A stretch of DNA of 64,000 bases. Origin: Mycobacterium sp. GA-1199. Lineage in GTDB: Bacteria; Actinomycetota; Actinomycetes; Mycobacteriales; Mycobacteriaceae. The notes beneath the pieces are model-generated. The model searched no databases. It saw nothing but the letters and a program-made list of their open reading frames with translations, and was not told the DNA's origin. The DNA is taken from the NCBI RefSeq assembly GCF_001500045.1, contig NZ_LQIX01000017.1:1-64000 (forward strand), in the 5' to 3' direction. Made by a program: the position numbers and the translations under genes. Below, piece by piece: positions 46,069-54,894 of the stretch (positions within the stretch are counted from its first letter, which is position 1; every line of letters begins with the position of its first letter).

Positions 46069-47013
46069 TCAGTTCTGGTGCAGCGCCTCGTTCAGCGTGA
46101 TGCCGGTGCCGTCGCGCTTGACCACCTCGACGGCGCCCGACAGCGAATTGCGCCGGAACAGCAGATTGTCGGTGCCCGACAGCTCGCGTGCCTTGACGGT
46201 CTTTCCGTCGGCGGTCTGCACCTTGGTGCCCGCCGTGACGTACAAACCCGCCTCGACCACGCAGTCGTCGCCCAGCGAGATACCGATCCCCGCGTTGGCG
46301 CCCAGCAGACACCGCTTGCCCACCGAGATCACTTCCTTGCCGCCGCCCGAGAGCGTTCCCATGATCGACGCGCCACCGCCGAGATCCGTCCCGTCGTCGA
46401 CGACCACGCCCGCCGAGATCCGGCCCTCGACCATCGAACTGCCCAGCGTGCCCGCGTTGAAATTGACGAAGCCCTCATGCATGACGGTCGTGCCCTCGGC
46501 CAGGTGCGCGCCGAGCCGCACCCGATCCGCGTCCGCGATCCGCACGCCGGTCGGCAGCACGTAGTCGACCATGCGCGGGAACTTGTCGACGCCGTAGACG
46601 GCCACCGGCCCCCGTGCGCGCAGTCGCGCGCGCACGGCCTCGAAACCGGCGACCGCGCACGGCCCGTGGTTGGTCCACACGACGTTGGTCAGCACGCCGA
46701 AGAGGCCGTCGGCGTTCAGGCCGTGCGGCGCGACGAGCCGGTGCGAGAGCAGGTGCAACCGTAGATAGCCGTCATAGGCGTCGGCGGCCTTCTCGTCCAG
46801 CGACGAGATCACCGTCCGGACCGCCACGATGTCGACACCGCGAGCCTCGTCGCGACCGGTCAGCACGCCCAGCTCCTCGGGCACCTCGGCCACCGACAGC
46901 CGCACCGTGCCCGACGGACCGTCCGCCCCGAGTTCGGGCGCTGGGAACCATGTGTCGAGAACCGATCCGTCGGCGGCGATCGTCGCCAGCCCAATACCTG
47001 CAGCAGAAGTCAC
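46069..47013 (-). CDS. dapD: Tetrahydrodipicolinate N-succinyltransferase
   Basis: A 314-aa enzyme of the succinylase lysine/DAP pathway that transfers succinyl from succinyl-CoA to tetrahydrodipicolinate. The C-terminal half is the left-handed beta-helix with hexapeptide turns (for example [20 protein letters not shown] near residues 172-191 and [20 protein letters not shown] near 212-231). Mycobacterial-type DapD is recognised by this and by its length. GTG start at 47013. It is divergent from dapE with 24 bp between starts. Confidence 0.94.
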   Translation of the reverse strand: MTSAAGIGLATIAADGSVLDTWFPAPELGADGPSGTVRLSVAEVPEELGVLTGRDEARGVDIVAVRTVISSLDEKAADAYDGYLRLHLLSHRLVAPHGLNADGLFGVLTNVVWTNHGPCAVAGFEAVRARLRARGPVAVYGVDKFPRMVDYVLPTGVRIADADRVRLGAHLAEGTTVMHEGFVNFNAGTLGSSMVEGRISAGVVVDDGTDLGGGASIMGTLSGGGKEVISVGKRCLLGANAGIGISLGDDCVVEAGLYVTAGTKVQTADGKTVKARELSGTDNLLFRRNSLSGAVEVVKRDGTGITLNEALHQN

Positions 47014-47037
47014 GCGCTAAAGACTAACGTCAGCCTT

Positions 47038-48102
47038 GTGAGCCTCGATTTGCACGGTGATCCGATCGCGCTGACCGCCGCGCTGGTGGACATCCCCAGC
47101 GAGTCGCGCCACGAGCGGCGCATCGCCGACGAGGTCGAGGCCGCGCTGCGCGCGCAGACCTCCCTCGAGGTGATCCGCAACGCCGACGCGGTGCTGGCCC
47201 GCACCAACCTCGGGCTGCCGTCGCGGGTGCTGCTCGCCGGCCACCTCGACACCGTGCCCGTCGCCGACAACCTGCCCAGCCGGCTCGTCGACGGTGTCCT
47301 GCACGGCTGCGGCACGTCGGACATGAAGTCCGGCGATGCGGTGTTCCTGCACCTGGCCGCCACCATCGCAGAGCCGACGCACGACATCACGCTGGTGATG
47401 TATGACTGCGAGGAGATCGAGGCGTCGGCCAACGGACTGAACCGCATCCAATCCGAACTGCCCGACTGGCTGCGGGCCGACGTCGCGATCCTCGGCGAGC
47501 CCTCCGACGGCTACATCGAGGCCGGCTGTCAGGGCACGTTGCGCGTGGTGATCAGCGCGAGCGGTACGCGTGCCCACTCGGCGCGGTCGTGGTTGGGCGA
47601 CAACGCGATTCACAAACTCGGACCGGTGCTGGACCGGCTGTCGTCGTATCGGGCCCGCAACGTCGAGATCGACGGCTGCACCTACCGCGAAGGACTGTCC
47701 GCCGTACGCATCGACGGCGGTATCGCGGGCAACGTCATCCCCGATGCGGCCTCGGTGTCGGTGAACTTCCGGTTCGCTCCCGACCGCGGCGTGAACGAGG
47801 CGCTGAACCACGTGCGCGAGGTGTTCGACGGCCTCGACGTCGAGATCGAACTGACCGACGCAGCCGCCGGCGCGCTGCCCGGCTTGACCAAGCCTGCCGC
47901 GGCCGCACTGGTGGCTGCCGCGGGCGGACAGGTCCGAGCCAAGTACGGATGGACCGACGTGTCGCGATTCGCCGCCCTCGGCGTTCCCGCGGTCAACTAC
48001 GGCCCCGGTGACCCCAACCTCGCGCACCGTGTCGACGAGCACGTCGACGTCGACAAGATCACCGCCGCGACCGACGTGTTACGCCGGTATTTAACCGCTT
48101 GA
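47038..48102 (+). CDS. dapE: N-succinyl-L,L-diaminopimelate desuccinylase
   Basis: A 354-aa M20 metallopeptidase that releases L,L-DAP and succinate. Zinc ligands lie in [10 protein letters not shown] (His, Asp) near residues 61-70 and YDCEEIEAS near 122-130 (Glu pair), then [14 protein letters not shown]; the dimerisation lid contains [18 protein letters not shown] near 179-196. Start GTG 47038 ([20 protein letters not shown]). dapD, dapE and dapC in this window give three of the pathway's enzymes. A divergent promoter of only 24 bp separates dapE from dapD. Confidence 0.94.
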   Translation: MSLDLHGDPIALTAALVDIPSESRHERRIADEVEAALRAQTSLEVIRNADAVLARTNLGLPSRVLLAGHLDTVPVADNLPSRLVDGVLHGCGTSDMKSGDAVFLHLAATIAEPTHDITLVMYDCEEIEASANGLNRIQSELPDWLRADVAILGEPSDGYIEAGCQGTLRVVISASGTRAHSARSWLGDNAIHKLGPVLDRLSSYRARNVEIDGCTYREGLSAVRIDGGIAGNVIPDAASVSVNFRFAPDRGVNEALNHVREVFDGLDVEIELTDAAAGALPGLTKPAAAALVAAAGGQVRAKYGWTDVSRFAALGVPAVNYGPGDPNLAHRVDEHVDVDKITAATDVLRRYLTA

Positions 48103-48122
48103 CCGCGCACCTACGCTGAACG

Positions 48123-48203
48123 CATGTGAGTTGACGACGTCTCCGGTGCGCCCGGATCCGACCGTCCCATTTCCGTGCGAAACACGAAGCGATCACTCAC
48201 ATG
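48123..48203 (+). promoter_or_regulatory. Leader of the ABC-F gene with start-codon-sequestering repeat
   Basis: CATGTGAGT (48123-48131) and ACTCACATG (48195-48203) are exact complements; the second includes the ATG of the ABC-F gene. The first also contains a minimal start-stop ORF, ATG-TGA (48124-48129). There is no good Shine-Dalgarno before 48201. This arrangement could mask initiation until a ribosome or ligand acts on the leader. Predicted. Confidence 0.4.
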
Positions 48204-49817
48204 TCTTCCATCGTCTGTTCCGAATTGTCTTTTGCGTGGCCCGACGACACACCGCTGTTCGACGGGTTGTCCTTCACCGTCGGCGACGGGCGAACCGGTC
48301 TGGTCGCCCCCAACGGCGAAGGAAAAAGCGCGCTGCTCAAGCTGATCGCCGGTGAGTTGGCGCCGACTGCGGGCTCGGTCACCGTCGACGGCAGGCTCGG
48401 GTACCTGCCGCAGACGCTGCCGTACATCGCGCATCACACCGTCGCCGAACTGCTCGGTGTCGCATCGGTCATCGAGGCGCTCGACGCGCTGGCAGACGGC
48501 AACGCCCAACCAGAAGTCTTTGCCACGATCGGCGACGACTGGGACGTCGAGGAGCGCACGCGGGCGCAACTGGATCGGCTCGGACTGAGCCACATCACGC
48601 TCGACCGTCGGCTCGGCACGCTGTCGGGTGGGGAGATCATCAGCATCGGCATCGCCGGTCAGCTGCTGGACCGGCCCGACGTGTTGCTGCTCGACGAGCC
48701 GACGAACAACCTCGACGTCACCGCCCGCCACCGGCTCTACGATGTGCTCGACGACTTCGCGGGCTGCCTGCTGGTGGTCAGCCACGATCGGCTGCTGCTC
48801 GACCGGATGGACCGCATCGCCGAGCTGCACCGCGGCGAGATCCGCTCCTACGGTGGCAATTTCACGATGTACACCGAGGCCGTGCGTCTCGAGCAGCGCG
48901 TTGCTGAGAACAATGTCCGCAGCGCTCAACAGCTGCTCAAGCGCGAGAAGCGCGAAATGCAGCAGGCCCGTGAGCGCGCGGCGCGACGGGCGGGCGCGGC
49001 GGCACGCAACCTCAAGGACGCCGGGCTGCCGAAAATCGTTGCGGGCGCCCGCAAGCGGCGAGCACAAGAGTCCGCGGGCCGTGTCGACGGCGTGAACGCC
49101 GCGCGGGTCGCGGAGGCAAGGGCCCGCCTGAACGACGCGGAGCGGGCGGTGCGTGACGACGACGCGCTTGTACTCGACCTGCCCGACACCGACGTGCCTT
49201 CCGGCCGGGATGTGCTCGACGCCAAGGGGTTACGCGTCTCGACCGGTGAGGTGCTGCTTCTCGACGACGTCGACCTGTCGGTACGCGGGCCCGAGCGCAT
49301 CGCGCTGACTGGGCGCAACGGGGCGGGAAAATCGACGCTGCTGCGCATCATCGCGGGTGAGCTGACACCGGACGCCGGCACCGTGCAGCGCAGTGACGGC
49401 CGCGTGGCCTATCTGTCGCAGCGGCTCGATCTGCTCGATCCGCACCACACGGTCGCCGAGAGCTTCGCCGCATACGCGCCGGGCCTTTCTCACACCCGCC
49501 GCATGCACCTGCTGGCGCAGTTTCTCTTTCAGGGCGACCGCATCCAGCTGCCGGTGGGTGCACTGTCCGGCGGTGAGCGGTTGCGCGCGACGCTGGCCTG
49601 CGTGCTCTTCGGCGAACCGGCACCCGAGTTGCTCCTGCTCGACGAGCCCACCAACAACCTCGACCTGGTCAGTGTCGGGCGCCTTCAGGCGGCGCTGAAC
49701 GCGTACCGGGGTGCGTTCATCGTCGTCAGCCACGACGAGCGCTTCCTCGCCGACATCGGCGTGCAACGGCGGCTCCGGCTATCCGGCGGGCGTCTCGAGG
49801 AGGAGCGGATGCCCTGA
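48201..49817 (+). CDS. ABC-F family ATP-binding protein
   Basis: A 538-aa protein with two ABC domains and no membrane span. The first Walker A is APNGEGKSALL (residues 36-46) and the second GRNGAGKSTLL; both LSGGE signatures and LLLDEPTNNLD Walker B motifs are intact. The interdomain linker (about 215-300) is Arg/Ala-rich with a long coiled coil. ABC-F proteins act on the ribosome, either in translation control (EttA type) or in antibiotic resistance by target protection. It does not look like EttA. There is no whiB7-type AT-rich promoter in front. Substrate drug unknown. Confidence 0.88.
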   Translation: MSSIVCSELSFAWPDDTPLFDGLSFTVGDGRTGLVAPNGEGKSALLKLIAGELAPTAGSVTVDGRLGYLPQTLPYIAHHTVAELLGVASVIEALDALADGNAQPEVFATIGDDWDVEERTRAQLDRLGLSHITLDRRLGTLSGGEIISIGIAGQLLDRPDVLLLDEPTNNLDVTARHRLYDVLDDFAGCLLVVSHDRLLLDRMDRIAELHRGEIRSYGGNFTMYTEAVRLEQRVAENNVRSAQQLLKREKREMQQARERAARRAGAAARNLKDAGLPKIVAGARKRRAQESAGRVDGVNAARVAEARARLNDAERAVRDDDALVLDLPDTDVPSGRDVLDAKGLRVSTGEVLLLDDVDLSVRGPERIALTGRNGAGKSTLLRIIAGELTPDAGTVQRSDGRVAYLSQRLDLLDPHHTVAESFAAYAPGLSHTRRMHLLAQFLFQGDRIQLPVGALSGGERLRATLACVLFGEPAPELLLLDEPTNNLDLVSVGRLQAALNAYRGAFIVVSHDERFLADIGVQRRLRLSGGRLEEERMP

Positions 49818-49910
49818 TCGGGCGTCACGCCGCTCGAAATCGGCGCACAGGCAGCTACCGGGGGCACGGTAAGTTTGAGACCCGTAGCGTGTCGTCAAGG
49901 GGGTCGCGCC

Positions 49911-51029
49911 ATGGGCATCGCGCCCGATTCCAGCCCGTACGGAGGTCAGACCGTGACCGGCCCGGGCTGGCCGAACGTCGACGAGGAGACGTTGGCCGCA
50001 GCGGCGGCGTCATACGAGGCGTTGGCGTCCACGATCAGCGGAAACGTCGTGCCCGAACAGCAGGGTCAGCTGATGCAGCTGTCCGATTCGTGGGAGGGAG
50101 TCGGCGCAGTCGCCGCGGCGGGGGAGGCCACCACCATCATCGGCGGGCACGAAGCCAACGCCGCGCAAGCCGCCGCGATCGCGGCCAAGCTGCGCGCGAT
50201 GGAGGCCACCGTCGTGAAGACCAAGATGCTGGCGAACGCGATCGCCCAAGAGGTCCAGCACGAGTGTGAGGCCATCGCGGCGATGCCGTTCTCCAACGCC
50301 CAGGAGCTGGTGCAGAGCCGGATCAAGATGGGGCTGTCGCAGAACATCGCCAACATCACGACCAACACCACCGAACTCGCCAACACCCTCGGCGTGCCGC
50401 CGAGCATCCCCCTTTTCGGCGCTCCGCCCGTGCCCGGCGCCAAGGAGGCGCAGGACAGCGGGGAGGAAGCCGCGAAGCAGGCCGGTGACGGCTCGCAGCA
50501 GGCCATGCAGATGGTCGGCCAGATGGGAGCCATGGCCGCACAGCTACCGATGCAGATCGGCCAGTCGCTGATGGCTGTGCCGCAGCAGCTGGGCCAGCAG
50601 CTCTCACAGCCGCTGCAACAGCTGACGTCGATGTTCGGTCAGGGCGGTAAGGCCGACTCGCTCGGTGCTGCGGGGCTGCCGTTCTCGTCGTTCTCCAACC
50701 ATCCGCTCGCCGGCGGATCGGGCGCCGGCGGCGGCTCCGGCATGGTCAGGGCGGCGTCGCTGCCGGGCTCCGGCGGTGCGCCGCTGCAAACGCCGCAGAT
50801 GGCCAACCTCGTCGGCAGCAAGCCGGTCAGCACCGCGCCCGCCCCGGAGGGCGCGACCGCGGGAGCCGCGGCGGTCGGCGGGGCCGCCCCCATGGCAGCG
50901 GGCGGCGGCATGGGCGGGATGGCCCCGATGATGGGTCAGCGCGGCGTCAGCGGGGGCACCGCACCAGCGTTGGCCGTACCCGCGCCGCTGGAACACGACT
51001 TGGACGACGACGACGATGACGACTGGTGA
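49911..51029 (+). CDS. Probable type VII secretion substrate, PPE/EspE-like
   Basis: A 372-aa protein with helical N-terminal domain (about 1-165), WEG at residues 61-63 (SDSWEGVGAVAAAGE), and repeated alpha-helical segments up to PPSIP near 163-167, as in PPE- or EspE-type ESX substrates. No classical signal peptide. A Gln/Met-rich stretch follows (MQMVGQMGAMAAQLPMQIGQ near 209-228, then further GQQ units), then a Gly/Ala tail ending in Asp-rich LDDDDDDDW. The start ATG 49911 has AAGGGGG upstream. The next gene (12 bp later) encodes a YxxxD partner, as with espE-espF and espA-espC. No ESX core genes are nearby. Confidence 0.7.
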   Translation: MGIAPDSSPYGGQTVTGPGWPNVDEETLAAAAASYEALASTISGNVVPEQQGQLMQLSDSWEGVGAVAAAGEATTIIGGHEANAAQAAAIAAKLRAMEATVVKTKMLANAIAQEVQHECEAIAAMPFSNAQELVQSRIKMGLSQNIANITTNTTELANTLGVPPSIPLFGAPPVPGAKEAQDSGEEAAKQAGDGSQQAMQMVGQMGAMAAQLPMQIGQSLMAVPQQLGQQLSQPLQQLTSMFGQGGKADSLGAAGLPFSSFSNHPLAGGSGAGGGSGMVRAASLPGSGGAPLQTPQMANLVGSKPVSTAPAPEGATAGAAAVGGAAPMAAGGGMGGMAPMMGQRGVSGGTAPALAVPAPLEHDLDDDDDDDW

Positions 51030-51041
51030 CGAGGAGCGCGC

Positions 51042-51764
51042 ATGGGTAGCCCACTGAGAAAGCCCGACGCCATCAGCTGGAACGCGGCGGCGGTCAAGCT
51101 GCCCGAGATACCGATGATCCCGGCGGGACAGGACGCGATGAGCGCCACCATTTCGGCGGTGCTGCCTACCTTGGCCGCCCAGCTGACCACGAACGTCGCC
51201 GCGCTATCGGCCAAGGAGAACACGTTCTCGGGCAAGGTCGTTGCCGCGCAGGCCGCTTATGAGAACTCCGACGACGCCGGCTCGCAATCGGTCGGCCAGA
51301 TCGTCGGGATGCTCGGCCAGGTGGGGCAGCAGGCCGGTCAGATGGGGCAGATGGCCGGGGCGCCCGCCCAAGCCCTCGGCGGGCCGACCGGAATGTTCGG
51401 CTCGCTGATGCAACAGGCCATGCAAGGCGCCCAGTCGCCGGGCGGCCCGTCCGCCACCGGTGCGGGAGGTGCGGCACCGAACGGTGGTGCAGCCGCGACG
51501 GCCGGGCCGGCGGCGCACAGCCCAGGTGCCGCACCAGCAGCGCAAGGCCCAGGTGCCGCACCAGCGGCGCCGCAGCCTCGCGACGACGCCCAGCCCCAGG
51601 CCGGCGAAGCCGACGATCGTGAGGACCGTAAGTCGCTACAACGCGCCGACGACCGCGCGTGGGACCGCGCCTCCGGTCCGCAGGGCGGCGAATCGGGCGT
51701 GGGCCCGGTGCCCGTCACGCCGCCGGAGTCCCGGCACGACGACGAGGCCGCCCGCAACCTGTAG
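51042..51764 (+). CDS. Probable type VII secretion substrate, small-partner (PE/EspF-like)
   Basis: A 240-aa protein starting MGSPLRKPDAISWNAAAVKL. The N-terminal 80 residues form a helical hairpin ending in AAYENSDDAG; Tyr73-x3-Asp77 fits the type VII export motif YxxxD/E. A Gly/Gln/Met-rich region follows (MLGQVGQQAGQMGQMAGAP near 90-108), then Ala/Pro linkers and a charged tail rich in Asp/Arg. It starts 12 bp after the WxG-containing gene with GAGGAG upstream, so it is co-translated. This order, large then small, is that of EspE/EspF. Role in secretion is inferred. Confidence 0.7.
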   Translation: MGSPLRKPDAISWNAAAVKLPEIPMIPAGQDAMSATISAVLPTLAAQLTTNVAALSAKENTFSGKVVAAQAAYENSDDAGSQSVGQIVGMLGQVGQQAGQMGQMAGAPAQALGGPTGMFGSLMQQAMQGAQSPGGPSATGAGGAAPNGGAAATAGPAAHSPGAAPAAQGPGAAPAAPQPRDDAQPQAGEADDREDRKSLQRADDRAWDRASGPQGGESGVGPVPVTPPESRHDDEAARNL

Positions 51765-51829
51765 CTTCCGGACATTGCGTCCAGGGTCGTGCTCGCCCTC
51801 GACCAGCGGCCCAGTGCAGTATTCAGTGG

Positions 51830-52609
51830 CTACCCGACCTGAGGTCGTGTCTGCGCGGGCCGGGGCGGCTCCGCATCTGTCGGCATCTCGGGAGCGCGAA
51901 CTGCGCCCGTCGAACCACTCGGTGCGGCTTCGGCTTTCGGTTCCGCACGACCCGGCTCGGACGGTTTCTCGGCGTTTTCATCGGTTCGTTCACCGGTACG
52001 TTCGGACTCGTCACCGCCGTCCTCGCGTGCAAGGGTCTCGTCTCCTCGGCCGGCCTGCTGAACGCCTTGCGCGACTATCTGCGGAACCTGTTGCAGCCCT
52101 TGCGCAAGACCCAGCAGCGGCGCCGTCATCGAGCTGACCAGCTGCCCGACCTGCTGCCCGACCTGGCCGAGCATCTGGCCGACCATCTGATCGCCGCCGG
52201 GCGGGCCTCCGGCGCCGTTCGCCGGCGTCGCACCGCCAACCGCACCACCGACGCTAGGCGCCGGACTGTCTTCGCCCTGCGTATCCCGTTGACCGTCAAG
52301 GGCTTCGACAGCCGCACGCAACTTCTCGGCCCCGTCGTGGTCGCCTTGCTCATACATCTGCGCGGCCTTCCGCAGCAGCTCGGAGATCGTTTCGCCCATG
52401 TCGGCGGTGGTCTGTACGGTGCCGAGCCGGGCGTTGAGCGCGCTCGACAGCGCGGCGCCCACCCCGGACGCGATCTGGCCGTGGCTGGTCTGCACTCCGG
52501 CCACCGCCGGCGCGTCCGCGCCGAGCACCTGCGACAGGTCCGTCGCGATCCGGTCGTGGAGCGAGGCGGATGACCGCAACCCGTCTGTCTGCGCGAACAA
52601 TCGGCCCAT
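51830..52609 (-). CDS. Probable type VII secretion target, EspC/DUF2580-like
   Basis: A 259-aa protein, MGRLFAQTDGLRSSASLHDR at the start. Residues 1-95 form two helices like DUF2580/EspC proteins and end in MYEQGDHDGAEKL, giving Tyr86-x3-Asp90 (YxxxD). Next comes QMLGQVGQQVGQLVSS, almost the same as in the convergent upstream partner, and then a Pro/Glu/Ala-rich tail. It lies 47 bp after the STAND-type ATPase on the same strand, so they may be co-transcribed. I recall Rv1203c, a smaller hypothetical protein, at this position in M. tuberculosis. Confidence 0.65.
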   Translation of the reverse strand: MGRLFAQTDGLRSSASLHDRIATDLSQVLGADAPAVAGVQTSHGQIASGVGAALSSALNARLGTVQTTADMGETISELLRKAAQMYEQGDHDGAEKLRAAVEALDGQRDTQGEDSPAPSVGGAVGGATPANGAGGPPGGDQMVGQMLGQVGQQVGQLVSSMTAPLLGLAQGLQQVPQIVAQGVQQAGRGDETLAREDGGDESERTGERTDENAEKPSEPGRAEPKAEAAPSGSTGAVRAPEMPTDAEPPRPAQTRPQVG

Positions 52610-52656
52610 GACAGTCAAGCCTAGGGTCGCGACAGAGCCGGTCCCGACACGAATTT

Positions 52657-54750
52657 TCAGCGGTGGGCTTCGGCCTGGGCTGCGGCGTCCGCAGCGGCAC
52701 CGTGCCACCCGCACGCCGCATAACCCTGAGACGCCTCGGCCAGCGCGGCGGCATCCCGCGCGGTGAGCGCCCGGGCGTGGGCCAGCGCCAACCGCCCTGT
52801 GTCGCAGTCACATTCGGCGCTTATCCGCTCGATCGCATCGACCGCTCGCATGTCGCCGAGCCGTACCGCGTCCACCAGGGAGCGCAGCGCGACGGCCGTC
52901 TGCCCACCGCGCTCCGCATTACGCACCGCCTCACGGGCCGCGGCGACGGCACCGTGCTCGTCGCGGCGCGCCCACATCGTCCACGCCCGTGCGAGGGCCA
53001 ACTCCGGAGCGAACAACATCGACTTTAACCCGTGCCGAGACTCGGCGCGGGCCAACGCCTTTCCCGCCTCGACGCTCGCGCCGAGCTGACCGAGCGCCTG
53101 GGCCAGCAGCATCCACGCCAACGGACCCCACGAATAGCCGGTCGGCGCCAATGCGGCGGCGGCACGACGCAGCAGGCGCACCGCCTCCTCGAGCTCGCCC
53201 TTGGCGATCAGCACGTCGGCCACCAGCACCTCGCCGATCGCGCGGCCCGGTTGTTGCAGTTGCGCGAAGTCGGTGAGCCGCCGGGCAAGCTGCTGGGCCC
53301 GCCCCAGTTCACCCGCCATCACCAGCGCCGTGGTCTGCCCGAATCCGCTGGTGAACCGCAGAAGCCCTGGATGTCCGGCGGCCATCGCCCGCTCGGCCAA
53401 GGCGTCGACATCGGCGAAACGGCCCGTTCGCGCCGAACTCAGCGCCGCGGCCGCCGCCGCCCAGCCGACCGCGGTGTCGTCGGCCTCCGGCGACGCCAGT
53501 ACGTCGGCGGCCACCTCCATCGCACGCGACACGCTCCCGGCGTTCATCGCGAACGTCGCCGACAACGCATCAAGGGTGATGCGTGCGGCCGGCGACGACA
53601 CCCGGTTGCGCGTCGCGCGCAGGAACGCCGTCGCGCGCTCGGGCTCGGACAGCATCCAGAACTGGTTGGCGGCCCGCGGCAGCGCCCACGCCATCAACTC
53701 CGTCTCGGACAGCGCGGCGCCGTCCACACCGTCGAGCACCGCGTCCGCGTCGCGGCCCCGCCCCTGCCACGCCAGCGCGTACGCCAGCGTCAGCCGTGTC
53801 GGGAGGTCGCCGGGTGCGCCCTGCAGCGCGGCACGGCCGAGCCGTTCGCTGAGCACGAGGTCGCCGAGGCGCAACGCCTCCGCGGCCGCCGCGGACAACT
53901 CGGTCGGTCCCTGCGGGCTGTCGCTGTCGAGCGCGAGCACCGCCCGGCGCAACCTGTCGACGGCGCCTTGACCGGGCCGCCCGGCCAGCCGGTCGACGAG
54001 TTCACCGCGCAGCCTGCGCAGCTCCGGGCCGCCCAACGCCTCGCGTATCGAGTCGGCGAACAGCGGGTGCGCCGGGTGCACCCAGCCGTCGTCGATCACG
54101 ACGGCACCCGAAGCCGCTGCTGCCTCGACCGGTTCCGGGCCCACCAAGGCTTCGAGCTCGTCGAGTGCCAGCGGGTCGTCGACGGCCAGGTACTCCAGGA
54201 CGCGATGGGCGGAGGCCGGTAGGGCGGCGACGAATTCGCCGACCGAAGCGGCCACCCGGCGGTCGTCGTGACCCGGCGGCTCGAGGTCGATGCGCTCGAC
54301 GAGCCCGTCGTCCCACAACGCCGAGACACCGTCGGCCATCACCCCGGCCGGCGCCACCGTCACGATCAGGGCGGCGGTCCCACTGACGGCGAGCTGGTAG
54401 ATCAGTGCCGCCGACAACGGATCCAGCAGATGAGCGTCGTCGACCACCAGCAGGCGTCCGTCGCCCAATGTCTCGCGCGCGCTGCGCAGAACGTCTGCGG
54501 TCTTCCCGGTGTCGGCGATGTCGACGAGGCGACTGACCGCCGCGAACGGGACAGCGGCCATCGGCGCGGTGGCGGTGACCCAGTCGACGCGGTGGTAGGC
54601 CCCCGCGAGCCGGTCGGCAGCCGCGCGCGCCAGCGTCGTCTTCCCCACGCCGGCGGGACCGATCAGCACGGCGCCGGAACGCTTCGCCAGACCGGCTTCG
54701 ATCGAATCGAGTGCCGGTCCGGGCGGCGAGGTGACCCACTCAATCGGCAC
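52657..54750 (-). CDS. STAND-type AAA ATPase, LuxR-like regulator without HTH (Rv1204c-like)
   Basis: A 697-aa ATPase. Walker A is GPAGVGKTTLAR near residues 31-42 and Walker B LLVVDDAHLLD near 99-109. A helical TPR-like array fills residues 280-690 (for example LAYALAWQGRGRDADAVLDG, MVAADVLASPEA-like repeats). MalT/LuxR STAND regulators carry a C-terminal HTH, but this protein stops after AAQAEAHR with none visible, so it is truncated or acts through partners. The divergent region to the LOG gene contains a 56-bp tandem repeat. The EspC-like gene lies just downstream. Confidence 0.8.
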   Translation of the reverse strand: MPIEWVTSPPGPALDSIEAGLAKRSGAVLIGPAGVGKTTLARAAADRLAGAYHRVDWVTATAPMAAVPFAAVSRLVDIADTGKTADVLRSARETLGDGRLLVVDDAHLLDPLSAALIYQLAVSGTAALIVTVAPAGVMADGVSALWDDGLVERIDLEPPGHDDRRVAASVGEFVAALPASAHRVLEYLAVDDPLALDELEALVGPEPVEAAAASGAVVIDDGWVHPAHPLFADSIREALGGPELRRLRGELVDRLAGRPGQGAVDRLRRAVLALDSDSPQGPTELSAAAAEALRLGDLVLSERLGRAALQGAPGDLPTRLTLAYALAWQGRGRDADAVLDGVDGAALSETELMAWALPRAANQFWMLSEPERATAFLRATRNRVSSPAARITLDALSATFAMNAGSVSRAMEVAADVLASPEADDTAVGWAAAAAALSSARTGRFADVDALAERAMAAGHPGLLRFTSGFGQTTALVMAGELGRAQQLARRLTDFAQLQQPGRAIGEVLVADVLIAKGELEEAVRLLRRAAAALAPTGYSWGPLAWMLLAQALGQLGASVEAGKALARAESRHGLKSMLFAPELALARAWTMWARRDEHGAVAAAREAVRNAERGGQTAVALRSLVDAVRLGDMRAVDAIERISAECDCDTGRLALAHARALTARDAAALAEASQGYAACGWHGAAADAAAQAEAHR

Positions 54751-54769
54751 CGCCGGAGTCTATGGCCAA

Positions 54770-54881
54770 ATCGACCGCCACACTCCTGAACGCGGCCGGG
54801 GGCCGCTTGATCGTCGTACGGCTGAATCGATCGCCGCACTCCTCAACGCGGCCGGGGGCCGCTTGATCGTCGTACGGCTAG
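54770..54881. repeat. Two-copy 56-bp tandem repeat
   Basis: Unit 1 (54770-54825) and unit 2 (54826-54881) differ at about five of 56 positions. Each contains the near-perfect palindrome GCGGCCGGGGGCCGC. It lies between the divergent starts of the ATPase gene and the LOG gene and could hold their regulators or be a VNTR locus. Confidence 0.85.
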
Positions 54882-54894
54882 CTAGGGTCTGCTC

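Noticed and set aside
53032..54222. A 396-codon plus-strand open frame opposite the STAND ATPase
   Set aside because: Gln/Arg/Gly-rich shadow translation, no start signal; the minus-strand ATPase has Walker motifs.
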